A stretch of DNA of 43,947 bases from CAZZCP01 sp964653235 (lineage in GTDB: Bacteria; Bdellovibrionota; Bdellovibrionia; Bdellovibrionales; UBA840): assembly GCA_964653235.1 (NCBI GenBank), contig CAZZCP010000012.1, positions 1-43,947 on the forward strand. Direction: 5' to 3'. Made by a program: the position numbers and the translations under genes. Under the pieces are notes generated by a model, which was not told the origin of the DNA, ran no database searches, and saw only the letters and a list, made by a program, of their open reading frames with translations. Below, piece by piece: positions 34,555-42,719 of the stretch; the stretch's first letter is position 1; every line of letters starts with the position of its first letter.

Positions 34555-34727
34555 TGAATGGTCCAAAAATGCTTCAGAGGGTCGACTTTGTGTGAGTTGC
34601 TGGGCATATCTTGCGAATTCAAGTTGCCACAATCTTCATCTCTTAAAATGTCTCTCTCTAAATCATTCTCGAAGTATACTTGTTGTGAATGAAATTTTTT
34701 TGTAAAGTTTTGCAAGAATTTTAACAT
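34551..34727 (-). CDS. Small ORF, 58 residues, function unknown
   Basis: ATG at 34727 is preceded on the minus strand by AAGAGGA at about 7 nt, a good ribosome site. The frame is open for 58 codons to a TAA at 34551-34553. The product is polar, with mixed charge, one Cys (DEDCGN), many Asn/Ser/His and no signal peptide or membrane segment. Its stop overlaps the prenyl-synthase stop by 4 nt (TTAG), the same arrangement as three other convergent pairs here, which supports it as a real gene. It is divergent from the Hsp70-like gene at 34800. No family recognised. Confidence 0.6.
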   Translation of the reverse strand: MLKFLQNFTKKFHSQQVYFENDLERDILRDEDCGNLNSQDMPSNSHKVDPLKHFWTIH

Positions 34728-34799
34728 TCTGTAATCCTCTTAGTATTGTGTTGTAGTTCATTTAAATAATGCAATTCTAGTTCCAAAAAGGAGCCTAAT

Positions 34800-36056
34800 T
34801 TGTCAGCAATTTTTGCAATCGATTATGGAACGTCCAATTCACTCATTTGCCTGGCCAATAAAGAAAGAGTCTTTCCCTTGGCACAGGTAGACAAAGACTC
34901 TTCAAAACCAGAAATTCTAAAAAGCTGGATGTATTTTCAAGAATCGAAAAAGCCTATCTTTGGTGAAAGCGCACTCCGCGTATATAGCGAAGATCCTACA
35001 CAAGGAAGATTGCTTCGATCATTAAAGGCTTTCCTTCCTGATGCAGCATTTGAAGGTACATGGATTGATGGACAATACGTGAAGTTCGAAGAACTTCTCG
35101 GCCGCTTTTTAAGAGAACTCAAACTACGGGCTGAAAAAGAATACCAAATGAAATCAAATCAACTGCTTTTAGGCAGACCAGCCATTTACCACCCTGACCC
35201 AAAGCTCGATCAACTGGCAGTGAATCGAATGACAAAGGCAGCAGAGCTTGCCGGCTTTGAGGGTATTCAGTTTTATCCCGAGCCTCTGGCCGCAGCACAT
35301 ATGATTGATTTACAAGAAGAGAGTTTGGCATTGATTGCCGACTTTGGTGCCGGTACCTCCGATTTTAGTTTGATACGTTTCTGCCCCAGAGATGAAATGG
35401 AAGTTCTTGGAGTATCTGGAATATCCGTTGCCGGTGATAAGTTTGATGGAAGTATTATGCAACACTTTATCGCCAAGCATTTTGCTGCCGACTTACGCTA
35501 TCGCCTGCCAATGAGTGATAATACACTTAAAATGCCAAATGATATTTTATTCAAACTGAGATCTCCGCACGAAATGATCATGATGAGCAAAACAGATGTA
35601 TTGCCATTTTTGCGCGAGCTTGAAAATACCCAGATTTCTGATGCAGACAAAGATCACTTAGATGCCTTGATCATTCTGCTTGAAGACTATTTGGGCTTTC
35701 AAATCTACTCTGAAATTGAAAAAACAAAAATTAATCTCAGTGAAAATAAAATGTCTGAATTTTCATATGATTACCCTGGTATTTTGATTCGTGAATGGAT
35801 TGAGCAAGAAAGCTTTATAGAAAATAGTATGGATAAAATAGAGCAAATCATGAATTGTTTAGATGAAGTTTTTCTTCAAAGTGGTATTGCCGAAAATAAA
35901 GTTGAACAACTTTTTACAACAGGGGGTACCAGTCAATTGCCCCACTTAAAGACAGCACTAAAAAAGAATTTTCCACAGTTTCAAGATCTACAAACTTTTC
36001 AATCTGTAATTCAAGGACTGGGAAAAAAAGCGCAAAAGATAGCCCATGCCCTATAA
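34800..36056 (+). CDS. Hsp70-like ATPase without substrate-binding domain (YegD-type)
   Basis: A 418-residue actin-like ATPase. Phosphate-1 loop FAIDYGTSNSLICLA, the connecting YPEPLAAA, phosphate-2 LIADFGAGTSDFSLIRF, and adenosine motif TTGGTSQLPHLKTAL match the Hsp70 nucleotide-binding domain. The usual C-terminal peptide-binding and lid domains (another ~200 residues) are missing. YegD-type proteins share this form, and their role is unclear. The start is TTG with AAAAAGGAG about 8 nt upstream. The pseudouridine synthase starts 11 nt before its end, so they are coupled. Confidence 0.85.
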   Translation: MSAIFAIDYGTSNSLICLANKERVFPLAQVDKDSSKPEILKSWMYFQESKKPIFGESALRVYSEDPTQGRLLRSLKAFLPDAAFEGTWIDGQYVKFEELLGRFLRELKLRAEKEYQMKSNQLLLGRPAIYHPDPKLDQLAVNRMTKAAELAGFEGIQFYPEPLAAAHMIDLQEESLALIADFGAGTSDFSLIRFCPRDEMEVLGVSGISVAGDKFDGSIMQHFIAKHFAADLRYRLPMSDNTLKMPNDILFKLRSPHEMIMMSKTDVLPFLRELENTQISDADKDHLDALIILLEDYLGFQIYSEIEKTKINLSENKMSEFSYDYPGILIREWIEQESFIENSMDKIEQIMNCLDEVFLQSGIAENKVEQLFTTGGTSQLPHLKTALKKNFPQFQDLQTFQSVIQGLGKKAQKIAHAL

Positions 36057-36978
36057 AGACTTTTCGTTCCAATGTTGTAAAGAAGAAGAACTCGATTGCT
36101 TTCTGATTCAGGAGCTCGATAAAAAAGGTTTTTTATTTTCAAAAAAGAAAATCAAAGCTTTAATGAATCGAGGATTTATCTTTGTCAACCGCAAGAAGGT
36201 TTTAAGATTACCCTATCGTTTAAAAGACAAAGATCAAGTTCGTTTAAGATTCAACCCGAAACAAATTGAGCAAAAAAATCTGATTGTAAAATTCGAATTG
36301 CGAAAGACCGATATATTGTTTGAAGATGAATTCTTGATAGCGGTCAATAAGCCAGCTGGTCTTCCATCACAGGCAACGCTCGATCCAACTCGCGACCATA
36401 TGTATGCAGCAACACAAAGATATCTAAAAAATACTTATGTTGGTCTTCATCACCGTCTCGATCGCGATACCTCAGGGGTTTTGCTTATGACAAAAAAGAA
36501 ATCGGCCAATGCTCCCATTGCGAAGCTCTTCTCACAAAGAGAAATCCATAAAACCTATCTTTGTCTCTGCGCAAAACCCCTCAAAGAGAAATGGCAACGA
36601 AAATCCTATCTAAAAAAAGAAAAAATGAAAGTCATCGAAACGAAAAGCGGAGGAGATTTGGCCATTACAGATTTTGAGACTATTGCGAGTAGCAACAACC
36701 TTAGCCTTGTTCAAGCCAAACCCAAAACCGGTCGAATGCATCAAATCAGGGTCCATTGCCAGGCAGAAAAAATTCCAATTCTTGGCGACTCTCTATACGG
36801 CAGTATCGAAAATGATCAGCGCTGTGTTGGCAGAAACATAAAGCGCTGTATGCTTCATGCCTATCAACTAGAATTTGAACATTTTCAGAGTCGAGAGAAA
36901 ATCAAGATTCAAGCCAATCTCCCAGCTGACTTTGAAAATCTTGTACATGAGAGATGGGGCGATGCTTTACAATATTAG
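36046..36978 (+). CDS. RluA-family rRNA/tRNA pseudouridine synthase
   Basis: A 310-residue protein. N-terminal S4-like RNA-binding region (FLFSKKKIKALMNRGFIFVN) is followed by the RluA catalytic core: INKPAGLPSQ-like VNKPAGLPSQAT, HHRLDRDTSGVLLMTKK with catalytic Asp, KTYLCLC and KTGRMHQIRVHC. It isomerises uridine in structured RNA; the RluC/D-type target cannot be told. It overlaps the Hsp70-like gene by 11 nt and oxyR by 17 nt. Confidence 0.9.
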   Translation: MPYKDFSFQCCKEEELDCFLIQELDKKGFLFSKKKIKALMNRGFIFVNRKKVLRLPYRLKDKDQVRLRFNPKQIEQKNLIVKFELRKTDILFEDEFLIAVNKPAGLPSQATLDPTRDHMYAATQRYLKNTYVGLHHRLDRDTSGVLLMTKKKSANAPIAKLFSQREIHKTYLCLCAKPLKEKWQRKSYLKKEKMKVIETKSGGDLAITDFETIASSNNLSLVQAKPKTGRMHQIRVHCQAEKIPILGDSLYGSIENDQRCVGRNIKRCMLHAYQLEFEHFQSREKIKIQANLPADFENLVHERWGDALQY

Positions 36979-37897
36979 TATCACCCAACTGCAATACATC
37001 ATTGCCATAGAGAAATATGGAAATTTTAGCAAAGCAGCTGAAAACTCTTATGTAACTCAACCCACTCTTAGTATGCAGGTACAAAAGCTGGAAGAAGAGC
37101 TTGGTATTGTATTATTTGACCGAAGCAAAAAACCTGTAAAGCCCACCAATGCAGGTAAAGCGGTTCTTATGCAGGCCAAAAAAATAATTAAAGAACTTGA
37201 AATACTGATGCTACAAGTAGCTCAAGAAAAAGACCAAGTTGCAGGTCAATTTCATTTGGGGGTGATACCTACATTAAGTCCCTATATCTTGCCTGCCTTT
37301 ATCTCAGAATTTCAAAAAAAATACCCCTTAGTTCAATTACAAATTGAAGAGAAACAAACTCAGCAAATCATAAAAGATCTACAGAATGAAAACTTAGATG
37401 CCGGCATCTTAGTAAGCCCAATAAAAGATTCACAAATTTTAGAGACCCCTATATTTTGGGAAGAATTTTATGTCTATCACGCAAAAGAGCATCCTATTAA
37501 AAACCTTCAAGAAGTTTCAACGAAAGATTTAAAGGCAGAAGGACTTTGGCTTTTGGCAGATGGTCATTGTTTTCGTAATCAAGCACTCGCCGTTTGTAGT
37601 GATGATTTTCATGAAAGCAATATTCACTTCTTAGGTGGTAATTTTGAGACGATTAAAAATTTGGTCGACCAAAATAGGGGTTACAGTCTTTTTCCGAAAC
37701 TGGCTGTTGAATCTATGAAACTTGACCCGAAGCGAGTGAAAAAATTGAAAAAAAAGGTCTTTCGTGAAATCAGTATTGTGACTTCTAGATCATATATCAA
37801 AAAGGCAATTCTCGATGCGATTGAAGATGCTTTAAGAATAAGTCTTCCCCCTGAGCTACAAGTAAAGCCCAAGGGAGATCCTGTTCCGATCTATTGA
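36962..37897 (+). CDS. oxyR: LysR-family hydrogen peroxide sensor OxyR
   Basis: A 311-residue LysR-type regulator. The winged helix is at residues ~3-62 (QLQYIIAIEKYGNFSKAAE, TQPTLSMQVQKLEEELG). In the sensor domain the redox pair is present: Cys203 and Cys212 in LLADGHCFRNQALAVC, nine residues apart as in E. coli OxyR (Cys199/Cys208). It therefore should sense peroxide by disulphide formation and activate peroxide defence genes. The start is ATG 36962, overlapping the end of the pseudouridine synthase by 17 nt; upstream in-frame ATG (36947) also possible. No catalase or peroxiredoxin gene is adjacent. Confidence 0.9.
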   Translation: MLYNISITQLQYIIAIEKYGNFSKAAENSYVTQPTLSMQVQKLEEELGIVLFDRSKKPVKPTNAGKAVLMQAKKIIKELEILMLQVAQEKDQVAGQFHLGVIPTLSPYILPAFISEFQKKYPLVQLQIEEKQTQQIIKDLQNENLDAGILVSPIKDSQILETPIFWEEFYVYHAKEHPIKNLQEVSTKDLKAEGLWLLADGHCFRNQALAVCSDDFHESNIHFLGGNFETIKNLVDQNRGYSLFPKLAVESMKLDPKRVKKLKKKVFREISIVTSRSYIKKAILDAIEDALRISLPPELQVKPKGDPVPIY

Positions 37898-38943
37898 GAT
37901 AGAAACATATAGGCATCCAACCTCTCAGGTACTTGCACACTAATATGCCTTTCACCGCGGCGATGTCCTTCTCGAGTGAAAGGCCATTGAAGAACCGCAA
38001 AAATATTCATTCCCAATTCATTGCGAGCTTGAATAAACTCATTGGCAGAAACAAAGTCATTGTAATAAGTTTCCTGAATCAGAACAGGTATCGATTGGTG
38101 TCCAAATCTTTGCATCACTTGATGAACGGCTTTTAGAGTGTTGAAAATCTCTCCTTCTTCTTTGCCATAGACATCCAAAGCAAGCAGCTTTGGAAAAACT
38201 CCCACTTCTTGGTAGATCTTCCACATTCTCTCGACTCGATCTGCGGTGGTAGCAAAAGAGAAACCATAGCTATCATCGCTACCAAACTCTTGTACATATT
38301 CTTGCCACAATCTCTTGGTGTAGCTTGAAGACTGCCCTTTTCGAAATCCTCCTTGTTCAGCACCCAAATCAAACAAGATTTCTACATTGCTATTTTCGAG
38401 TGCCTTAAGAGCAATGCTTCGGCCCTGCAAAATAAAGCTTTTGTTTTGCGTGTAGCGAGTTTCATACCATTGGTCCCACTCATGTGGATCACTCAGCCAC
38501 TGTTGTGCAAAGCGAAGCTGAACTTTTTTAAAGCCCAAAGAATCAATTTTTTGTAGCAAATTGTACAAGTTTTGCTTCATTTGTGAGTTCCACTGCCCTC
38601 CAGTTGCATTGATCATATGCTTATCCCAAACAATATTTTCTTGGCCCGGCATAAAAATCGAAAACCAAATCATAAGAGCAATTTGCTCTTGACCCTGGGC
38701 TCGCATCGCTCGGAGCTGTCTTTCGACTTCCTCAGGATTGATATGATAAGCTGCCACTGCTGGTTTTAAAACTCCGCTGCCCCAAACCTCCTCTGTCCAC
38801 GAGCCGATATAATCACCGACATCCGAAAAGACATAGTTTGAGCCGCCTACTTCAAGATCTAAGAGCTGATGATTTTGTGGTAAATCTTGGCCTGCTGCCT
38901 GTGCGAAAGACGCACAGAAAAACAAAAGTATAAATTTGAACAT
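37891..38943 (-). CDS. Secreted TIM-barrel-like protein, possibly glycoside-hydrolase-related
   Basis: A 350-residue protein with a signal peptide (FKFILLFFCASFAQA). Patterns of beta strands and helices fit a (beta/alpha)8 barrel: KKVQLRFAQQW, NVEILFDLGAEQGG, FPKLLALDVYGKEEGEIF, IPVLIQETYYND and MNIFAVLQWPF. Acid residues at the strand ends (LDVYG, IQETYY) recall glycoside hydrolase active sites, where Glu acts as acid/base. No family match is certain. The start is at 38943 with a GGGGGG ribosome site; the longer start at 38973 is less likely because it precedes the signal peptide. Confidence 0.65.
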   Translation of the reverse strand: MFKFILLFFCASFAQAAGQDLPQNHQLLDLEVGGSNYVFSDVGDYIGSWTEEVWGSGVLKPAVAAYHINPEEVERQLRAMRAQGQEQIALMIWFSIFMPGQENIVWDKHMINATGGQWNSQMKQNLYNLLQKIDSLGFKKVQLRFAQQWLSDPHEWDQWYETRYTQNKSFILQGRSIALKALENSNVEILFDLGAEQGGFRKGQSSSYTKRLWQEYVQEFGSDDSYGFSFATTADRVERMWKIYQEVGVFPKLLALDVYGKEEGEIFNTLKAVHQVMQRFGHQSIPVLIQETYYNDFVSANEFIQARNELGMNIFAVLQWPFTREGHRRGERHISVQVPERLDAYMFLSQ

Positions 38944-39015
38944 GACCCCCCCAGGACAAATTGAACTTATCAAACTTCGGGATTAAAGAAAGCCCAAAAT
39001 AATAGAATGTAAGCT

Positions 39016-40941
39016 TTATCTAATTAGTTGATGAAAAAAATCATCTTGCTTTCGACTCACATAGAGAAAGCCGCAAGCCTGCTTGGCAAGCTGCGGGTCC
39101 ATCATTGGCAAAAGTCCTTCTTGAATCAGTTGATTCTGCATCACAAGAGGTCTCTTATGTTTTTCATAAAACTCGAAAACATCACCAAATTTTAAAAACC
39201 ATATGGCATAAGATTCGCGATGCACTTTTTTTGCAAAAAAATAGGCCAAACTCCCCATATTCATTCGGCAATTGATCTCAACAATAGGTTTGATTTTTTG
39301 CTGGCTCCCCTCTTTGTATACCATAGCGTCGATTCCTACATAGCCACGGTAGCCTTGATCACGCAATTTTTCTGCCACAAAGAACTTTAAGTCTCGATCC
39401 ATCTTCTTCTTTAAAGGCTGAAAGAAAATTTCGGGCAGAGAATCCATTTTACCTAGCCTTGCACCCAAATACTTGCCATTGGGGCCAATCAAAAAATGGG
39501 CTAGGCCTAAATCTTTAATTTTATCTCCTAGATAAAACTGATAAGAATAGTCATAGATTTTTTCTAATTTTCGTTCGATGAGAATATTTTGACCTTTTAC
39601 TTGTGCTTTGTCGAAAAACTTTTTCTTAGCAAAGTATTCATTTTCGTTTTCAAAAAAGAAAACCCCGGTACCCGAACTTGCATGACTGATTTTTACACAG
39701 ATAGGATAAGTCATTTCTTCTTCGGGCTGCCACAAGATATCTTGGTACTGAGGATGGCACTCTACAAAGTCTCTGCAAAGATCGGCACTGAAGCACTTGC
39801 TGTAGAGCTTTTGAGTGTCAAAACTTTGTATTTTTTTAAGCTGCAAACTATTTTGCATCTCAAAGCTATGCTGTGACCAAGTCCATGGTGACAAAGCCTT
39901 TAGCTTGCGATTTTCGAGCTCTTTTATACTCTCTGCAAATTCAGGAAATTGAAAGCCAGCTGCTTGCAAAGAGCTTAAAAAAGCATTGCTCGGTTTTTGC
40001 GGCAAAATACAAAGGTCAAAGGGCTTGGCAAAGTAGCTTGGCAAAAACGCAAGGTCTTGATTCATTAAAGATTCAAAGCCCAATTGGTTTTGATTTTTTT
40101 CAATGGCTTTTCTCTCACCGCTCACATCCATCCAATAAACTGTAGGCAGATGCCCTTTTGAGGCAGAAAAAAGTTTTAAGTTTTCAATGTAATCGGTATC
40201 AAAGCCTACTTTTTTTCGAGAGGCCATATCAAAGATTTTGCCTTTGGCTCGCATGGGACTGAGAGGGAAATGCAATTCATCTTGAAAGGCTTGCCACTGA
40301 GTTTTACTTGAGTCTCGCCATTGATCAAACCAGTGCAAGCCGATCTGTACGTGCTTGATCTCATCAAGATAGACTTGGTGAAGGGCAGCTGCCATTTGCC
40401 GATCTCCCATTTTCTCAAACAGATTTTGATAGTACAAAGAATAATCCAAATTGGCTTGCTCAAAGCAAAGACTCATCTTGGCCGTGTATTCTATGGGTGA
40501 GCGAATCTCTTTGACGCAGTCCCAGAAAAAACCTGAGATGGGGGCATCACCAAACTCCATTCCATATTTTTTCATCCCCTGCAAATAGAACTGCAAATGC
40601 TCTTGCTCCTCTTTCATACTTTGCAGAATTCCCCGGCGAAAGGCTTTCGGTGTTTCTGGAAAACGCAGCAAAGTATAGGCCATGATTTCAAGAGCTAGCA
40701 GTTCATGATTGGCAAAAAAATGCAGTAGCCTGGCTTTGCCATAGTCTGTTTCAAGTTCTTTTTCTTTCAAGGCTTTTTTGAATTTGGATTCTTTTGAAAA
40801 TTGAATCTTGATCGATCTTACAGGATTGCTGATCGGATCGAGCGCCTTATAGCTATGGTCTTGCCAACGATCGACAGAGATCAACTTATCTTCAAGATTC
40901 TCTGAAAAGAGAATTTTTTCACAATATTCACGCACCCGCAT
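39016..40941 (-). CDS. Fusion of a diiron ferritin-like domain (DUF455-type) with an ATP-grasp ligase domain
   Basis: A 641-residue protein. Residues ~60-260 form a four-helix ferritin-like domain: Glu80 and Glu85 in NHELLALE, Glu112-x-x-His115 (EEQEH), Glu161 (CFEQANLDY) and Glu194-x-x-His197 (DEIKHVQ). These are the complete carboxylate/His ligands of a diiron site, and LHFFANHELLALE matches DUF455. A connecting part (260-400) follows. Residues ~400-615 resemble an ATP-grasp domain: PICVKISHASSGTGV, ILIERKLEKIYDY, GIDAMVY and PIVEINCRMNMG (Mg-binding EIN). It is divergent from gshB 55 bp away. The pairing suggests amide-bond ligation combined with oxidation on a small peptide or thiol, but the substrate is unknown. 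Confidence 0.78.
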   Translation of the reverse strand: MRVREYCEKILFSENLEDKLISVDRWQDHSYKALDPISNPVRSIKIQFSKESKFKKALKEKELETDYGKARLLHFFANHELLALEIMAYTLLRFPETPKAFRRGILQSMKEEQEHLQFYLQGMKKYGMEFGDAPISGFFWDCVKEIRSPIEYTAKMSLCFEQANLDYSLYYQNLFEKMGDRQMAAALHQVYLDEIKHVQIGLHWFDQWRDSSKTQWQAFQDELHFPLSPMRAKGKIFDMASRKKVGFDTDYIENLKLFSASKGHLPTVYWMDVSGERKAIEKNQNQLGFESLMNQDLAFLPSYFAKPFDLCILPQKPSNAFLSSLQAAGFQFPEFAESIKELENRKLKALSPWTWSQHSFEMQNSLQLKKIQSFDTQKLYSKCFSADLCRDFVECHPQYQDILWQPEEEMTYPICVKISHASSGTGVFFFENENEYFAKKKFFDKAQVKGQNILIERKLEKIYDYSYQFYLGDKIKDLGLAHFLIGPNGKYLGARLGKMDSLPEIFFQPLKKKMDRDLKFFVAEKLRDQGYRGYVGIDAMVYKEGSQQKIKPIVEINCRMNMGSLAYFFAKKVHRESYAIWFLKFGDVFEFYEKHKRPLVMQNQLIQEGLLPMMDPQLAKQACGFLYVSRKQDDFFHQLIR

Positions 40942-40996
40942 AATGTCGAAATAGCTAAGCCTTGAGAAAAGAGCAAGTCTTGCCTAATATAAACTT

Positions 40997-41902
40997 ATGA
41001 AAATTGCTTTTTTTATGGACCCTTGGCAATCGATCAAGGCCTACAAAGATACAAGCTATTACTTGATGCTCGGAGCAAGTCTCAATGGCCAGAAAGTCTA
41101 TCACTTTTTGCAAGAGGATCTAGACTTAGAAGAAAAGCAAGTTGTTGCAAAAGTGCAAGAACTCAAAGTCAGTCAAAACCTTGAGAAACCTTTTGAGTTG
41201 GTCAAAGAATTTCGAATGAATCTTGCCGAATGCGATCAGGTTTGGATGCGCAAAGACCCGCCTTTTAACCGAAGGTATTTTTACACAACACTTCTACTTG
41301 ATTTTTTACCTAAGAGCACCAAAGTCATCAATTCACCACAAGCAGTTCGCGATTGGAATGAAAAACTATCGGCCTTGTTTTTTTATGAATATGGTCCAAG
41401 AACTTTGATCAGTCAGAACAAAGATAGCATTTTAGAATTTATAAATAAAAAGCCTGGAGAATATGTTTTAAAACCCCTGGATGGTTTTGGTGGACACGGA
41501 ATTGAATTCTACCAAAATGGAGAGGAAGAAAAAATTCTCAAAGTCAGCAAGAATCAAAGCGAAAAAATTGTTGTTCAAGAGAGTATCCCAGAGGCCTGGG
41601 AGGGCGATAAAAGAGTTCTGCTGTGGAAAGGCGAAGTTTTAGGCGCCATCTTAAGAAAAAATGAAGGCCAAAAGATTCACAATTTAGATGCAGGAGGAAA
41701 GGCCTTATCTGCAGAGCTCAGCGAGAGGCAAAAAGAAATCTGTGAACTTGTGGGCAAAGAATTGAAATCTCGCTATCTCGATTTTGTCGGCATCGATTTT
41801 TTGGGCGATAAACTCACTGAGATCAATGTCACCAGTCCTACCGGTCTTCAAGAACTTTGTCGCTTTCAAGGCAAAGACTATCATGTCGAAATGATGAAAT
41901 AA
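40997..41902 (+). CDS. gshB: Glutathione synthetase-like ATP-grasp enzyme
   Basis: A 301-residue GshB-type protein that joins gamma-glutamylcysteine and glycine. Signatures: VWMRKDPPFNRRYFYTTLLL, NSPQAVRDWNEKL, YVLKPLDGFGGHGIEF, WEGDKRVLLWKGEVLGAILRKN, NLDAGGKAL and TEINVTSPTGLQEL. No gshA is present in the window. It is divergent from the diiron/ATP-grasp fusion, from which it is separated by 55 bp, so the two may share regulation. Ribosome site weak. The terminator-like hairpin begins at its stop but points the other way. Confidence 0.9.
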   Translation: MKIAFFMDPWQSIKAYKDTSYYLMLGASLNGQKVYHFLQEDLDLEEKQVVAKVQELKVSQNLEKPFELVKEFRMNLAECDQVWMRKDPPFNRRYFYTTLLLDFLPKSTKVINSPQAVRDWNEKLSALFFYEYGPRTLISQNKDSILEFINKKPGEYVLKPLDGFGGHGIEFYQNGEEEKILKVSKNQSEKIVVQESIPEAWEGDKRVLLWKGEVLGAILRKNEGQKIHNLDAGGKALSAELSERQKEICELVGKELKSRYLDFVGIDFLGDKLTEINVTSPTGLQELCRFQGKDYHVEMMK

Positions 41903-41930
41903 AAAAAGCCCAAGGATTTCTCCTAGGGCT
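41901..41930 (-). terminator. Terminator of the secreted hypothetical gene at 41950
   Basis: AGCCCAAGGA (41907-41916) pairs with TCCTAGGGCT (41921-41930), with one mismatch, around a TTTC loop. On the minus strand it is followed by seven Ts (A run 41901-41906 plus the first stem base). It lies about 20 bp after the stop of the minus-strand gene and could also slow transcription leaving gshB. Confidence 0.82.
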
Positions 41931-41949
41931 GGTGGTAGGTCGTTATTTT

Positions 41950-42636
41950 TTAGTCAAGGTTACTTATATGACGTCGAATTCTACTGCGGACTCTTCTTCT
42001 GAGTACATCTTCTCTTAACAAAGGAAGACCGTTTTGAGGTCCATTCGGAAGTCGATCTAAAACCAATGCTCTGCGAGAGTCGATCACGCCATTGGCAATC
42101 ACAGCATCCAGCCTTTGTACTTGAGGATGGTTCTTGCTTGTCATTTTTCTCATTAACTTATCAACATTTTCTTTATCACATGGCTTAATATGGCGTAACC
42201 TGCGGCCCAATCTGCCATCACGAACAATCTGTCCACGATCTTCAATCAAAGCCAATTGAAAGTAGTATGATTTTCCAGGAACAATCCAATCAATAGGCTG
42301 ATCAAGAGAAAGGCTATCTCCCGGAGCGATACAAGCCACGTTGGTTGGTTGCAGTACCTCACCAGTCTGCAGAATTTGTTGAACTGCCAAAACATAGACT
42401 TTGTTCTCAGTGAATCTTCCGCGATCGGCAGTATCAATTTGAATATCAACCTTTGCGTAGCCCGCACGATTTTCAAGCCGAGTTCCATAGACCAAGTAAT
42501 TGCCATTTCCGTCTTGTACGACTTTTGAAAGTGGTGTTCTTCCGGCATCGTGCAATACAATTTCATTTAACTCTTGCGCTTGTGCGGCTTGAGAAATCAA
42601 GCCTAAAGATAAAACTCTCATTAAAAGCTTTTTCAT
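41950..42636 (-). CDS. Secreted hypothetical protein with Arg-rich C-terminus
   Basis: A 228-residue protein with a signal peptide (KKLLMRVLSLGLISQAAQA) and a good GGGGGAGC ribosome site. The middle (~residues 25-150) looks beta-rich, with two Cys (VACIAPG and KPCDKEN). The C-terminal ~35 residues are strongly basic (LRRRVRSRIRRHISN), suggesting contact with acidic surfaces or nucleic acid, or a membrane-associated tail. No family recognised. A terminator follows. The 83 bp upstream of its start hold no gene. Confidence 0.72.
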   Translation of the reverse strand: MKKLLMRVLSLGLISQAAQAQELNEIVLHDAGRTPLSKVVQDGNGNYLVYGTRLENRAGYAKVDIQIDTADRGRFTENKVYVLAVQQILQTGEVLQPTNVACIAPGDSLSLDQPIDWIVPGKSYYFQLALIEDRGQIVRDGRLGRRLRHIKPCDKENVDKLMRKMTSKNHPQVQRLDAVIANGVIDSRRALVLDRLPNGPQNGLPLLREDVLRRRVRSRIRRHISNLD

Positions 42637-42719
42637 AGCTCCCCCTTCTGCTGCGAATTAATTTAAATAGGTTTTTGAAAAAATCAATGATAAATTTAAT
42701 TTATTGCAAATACTACATT

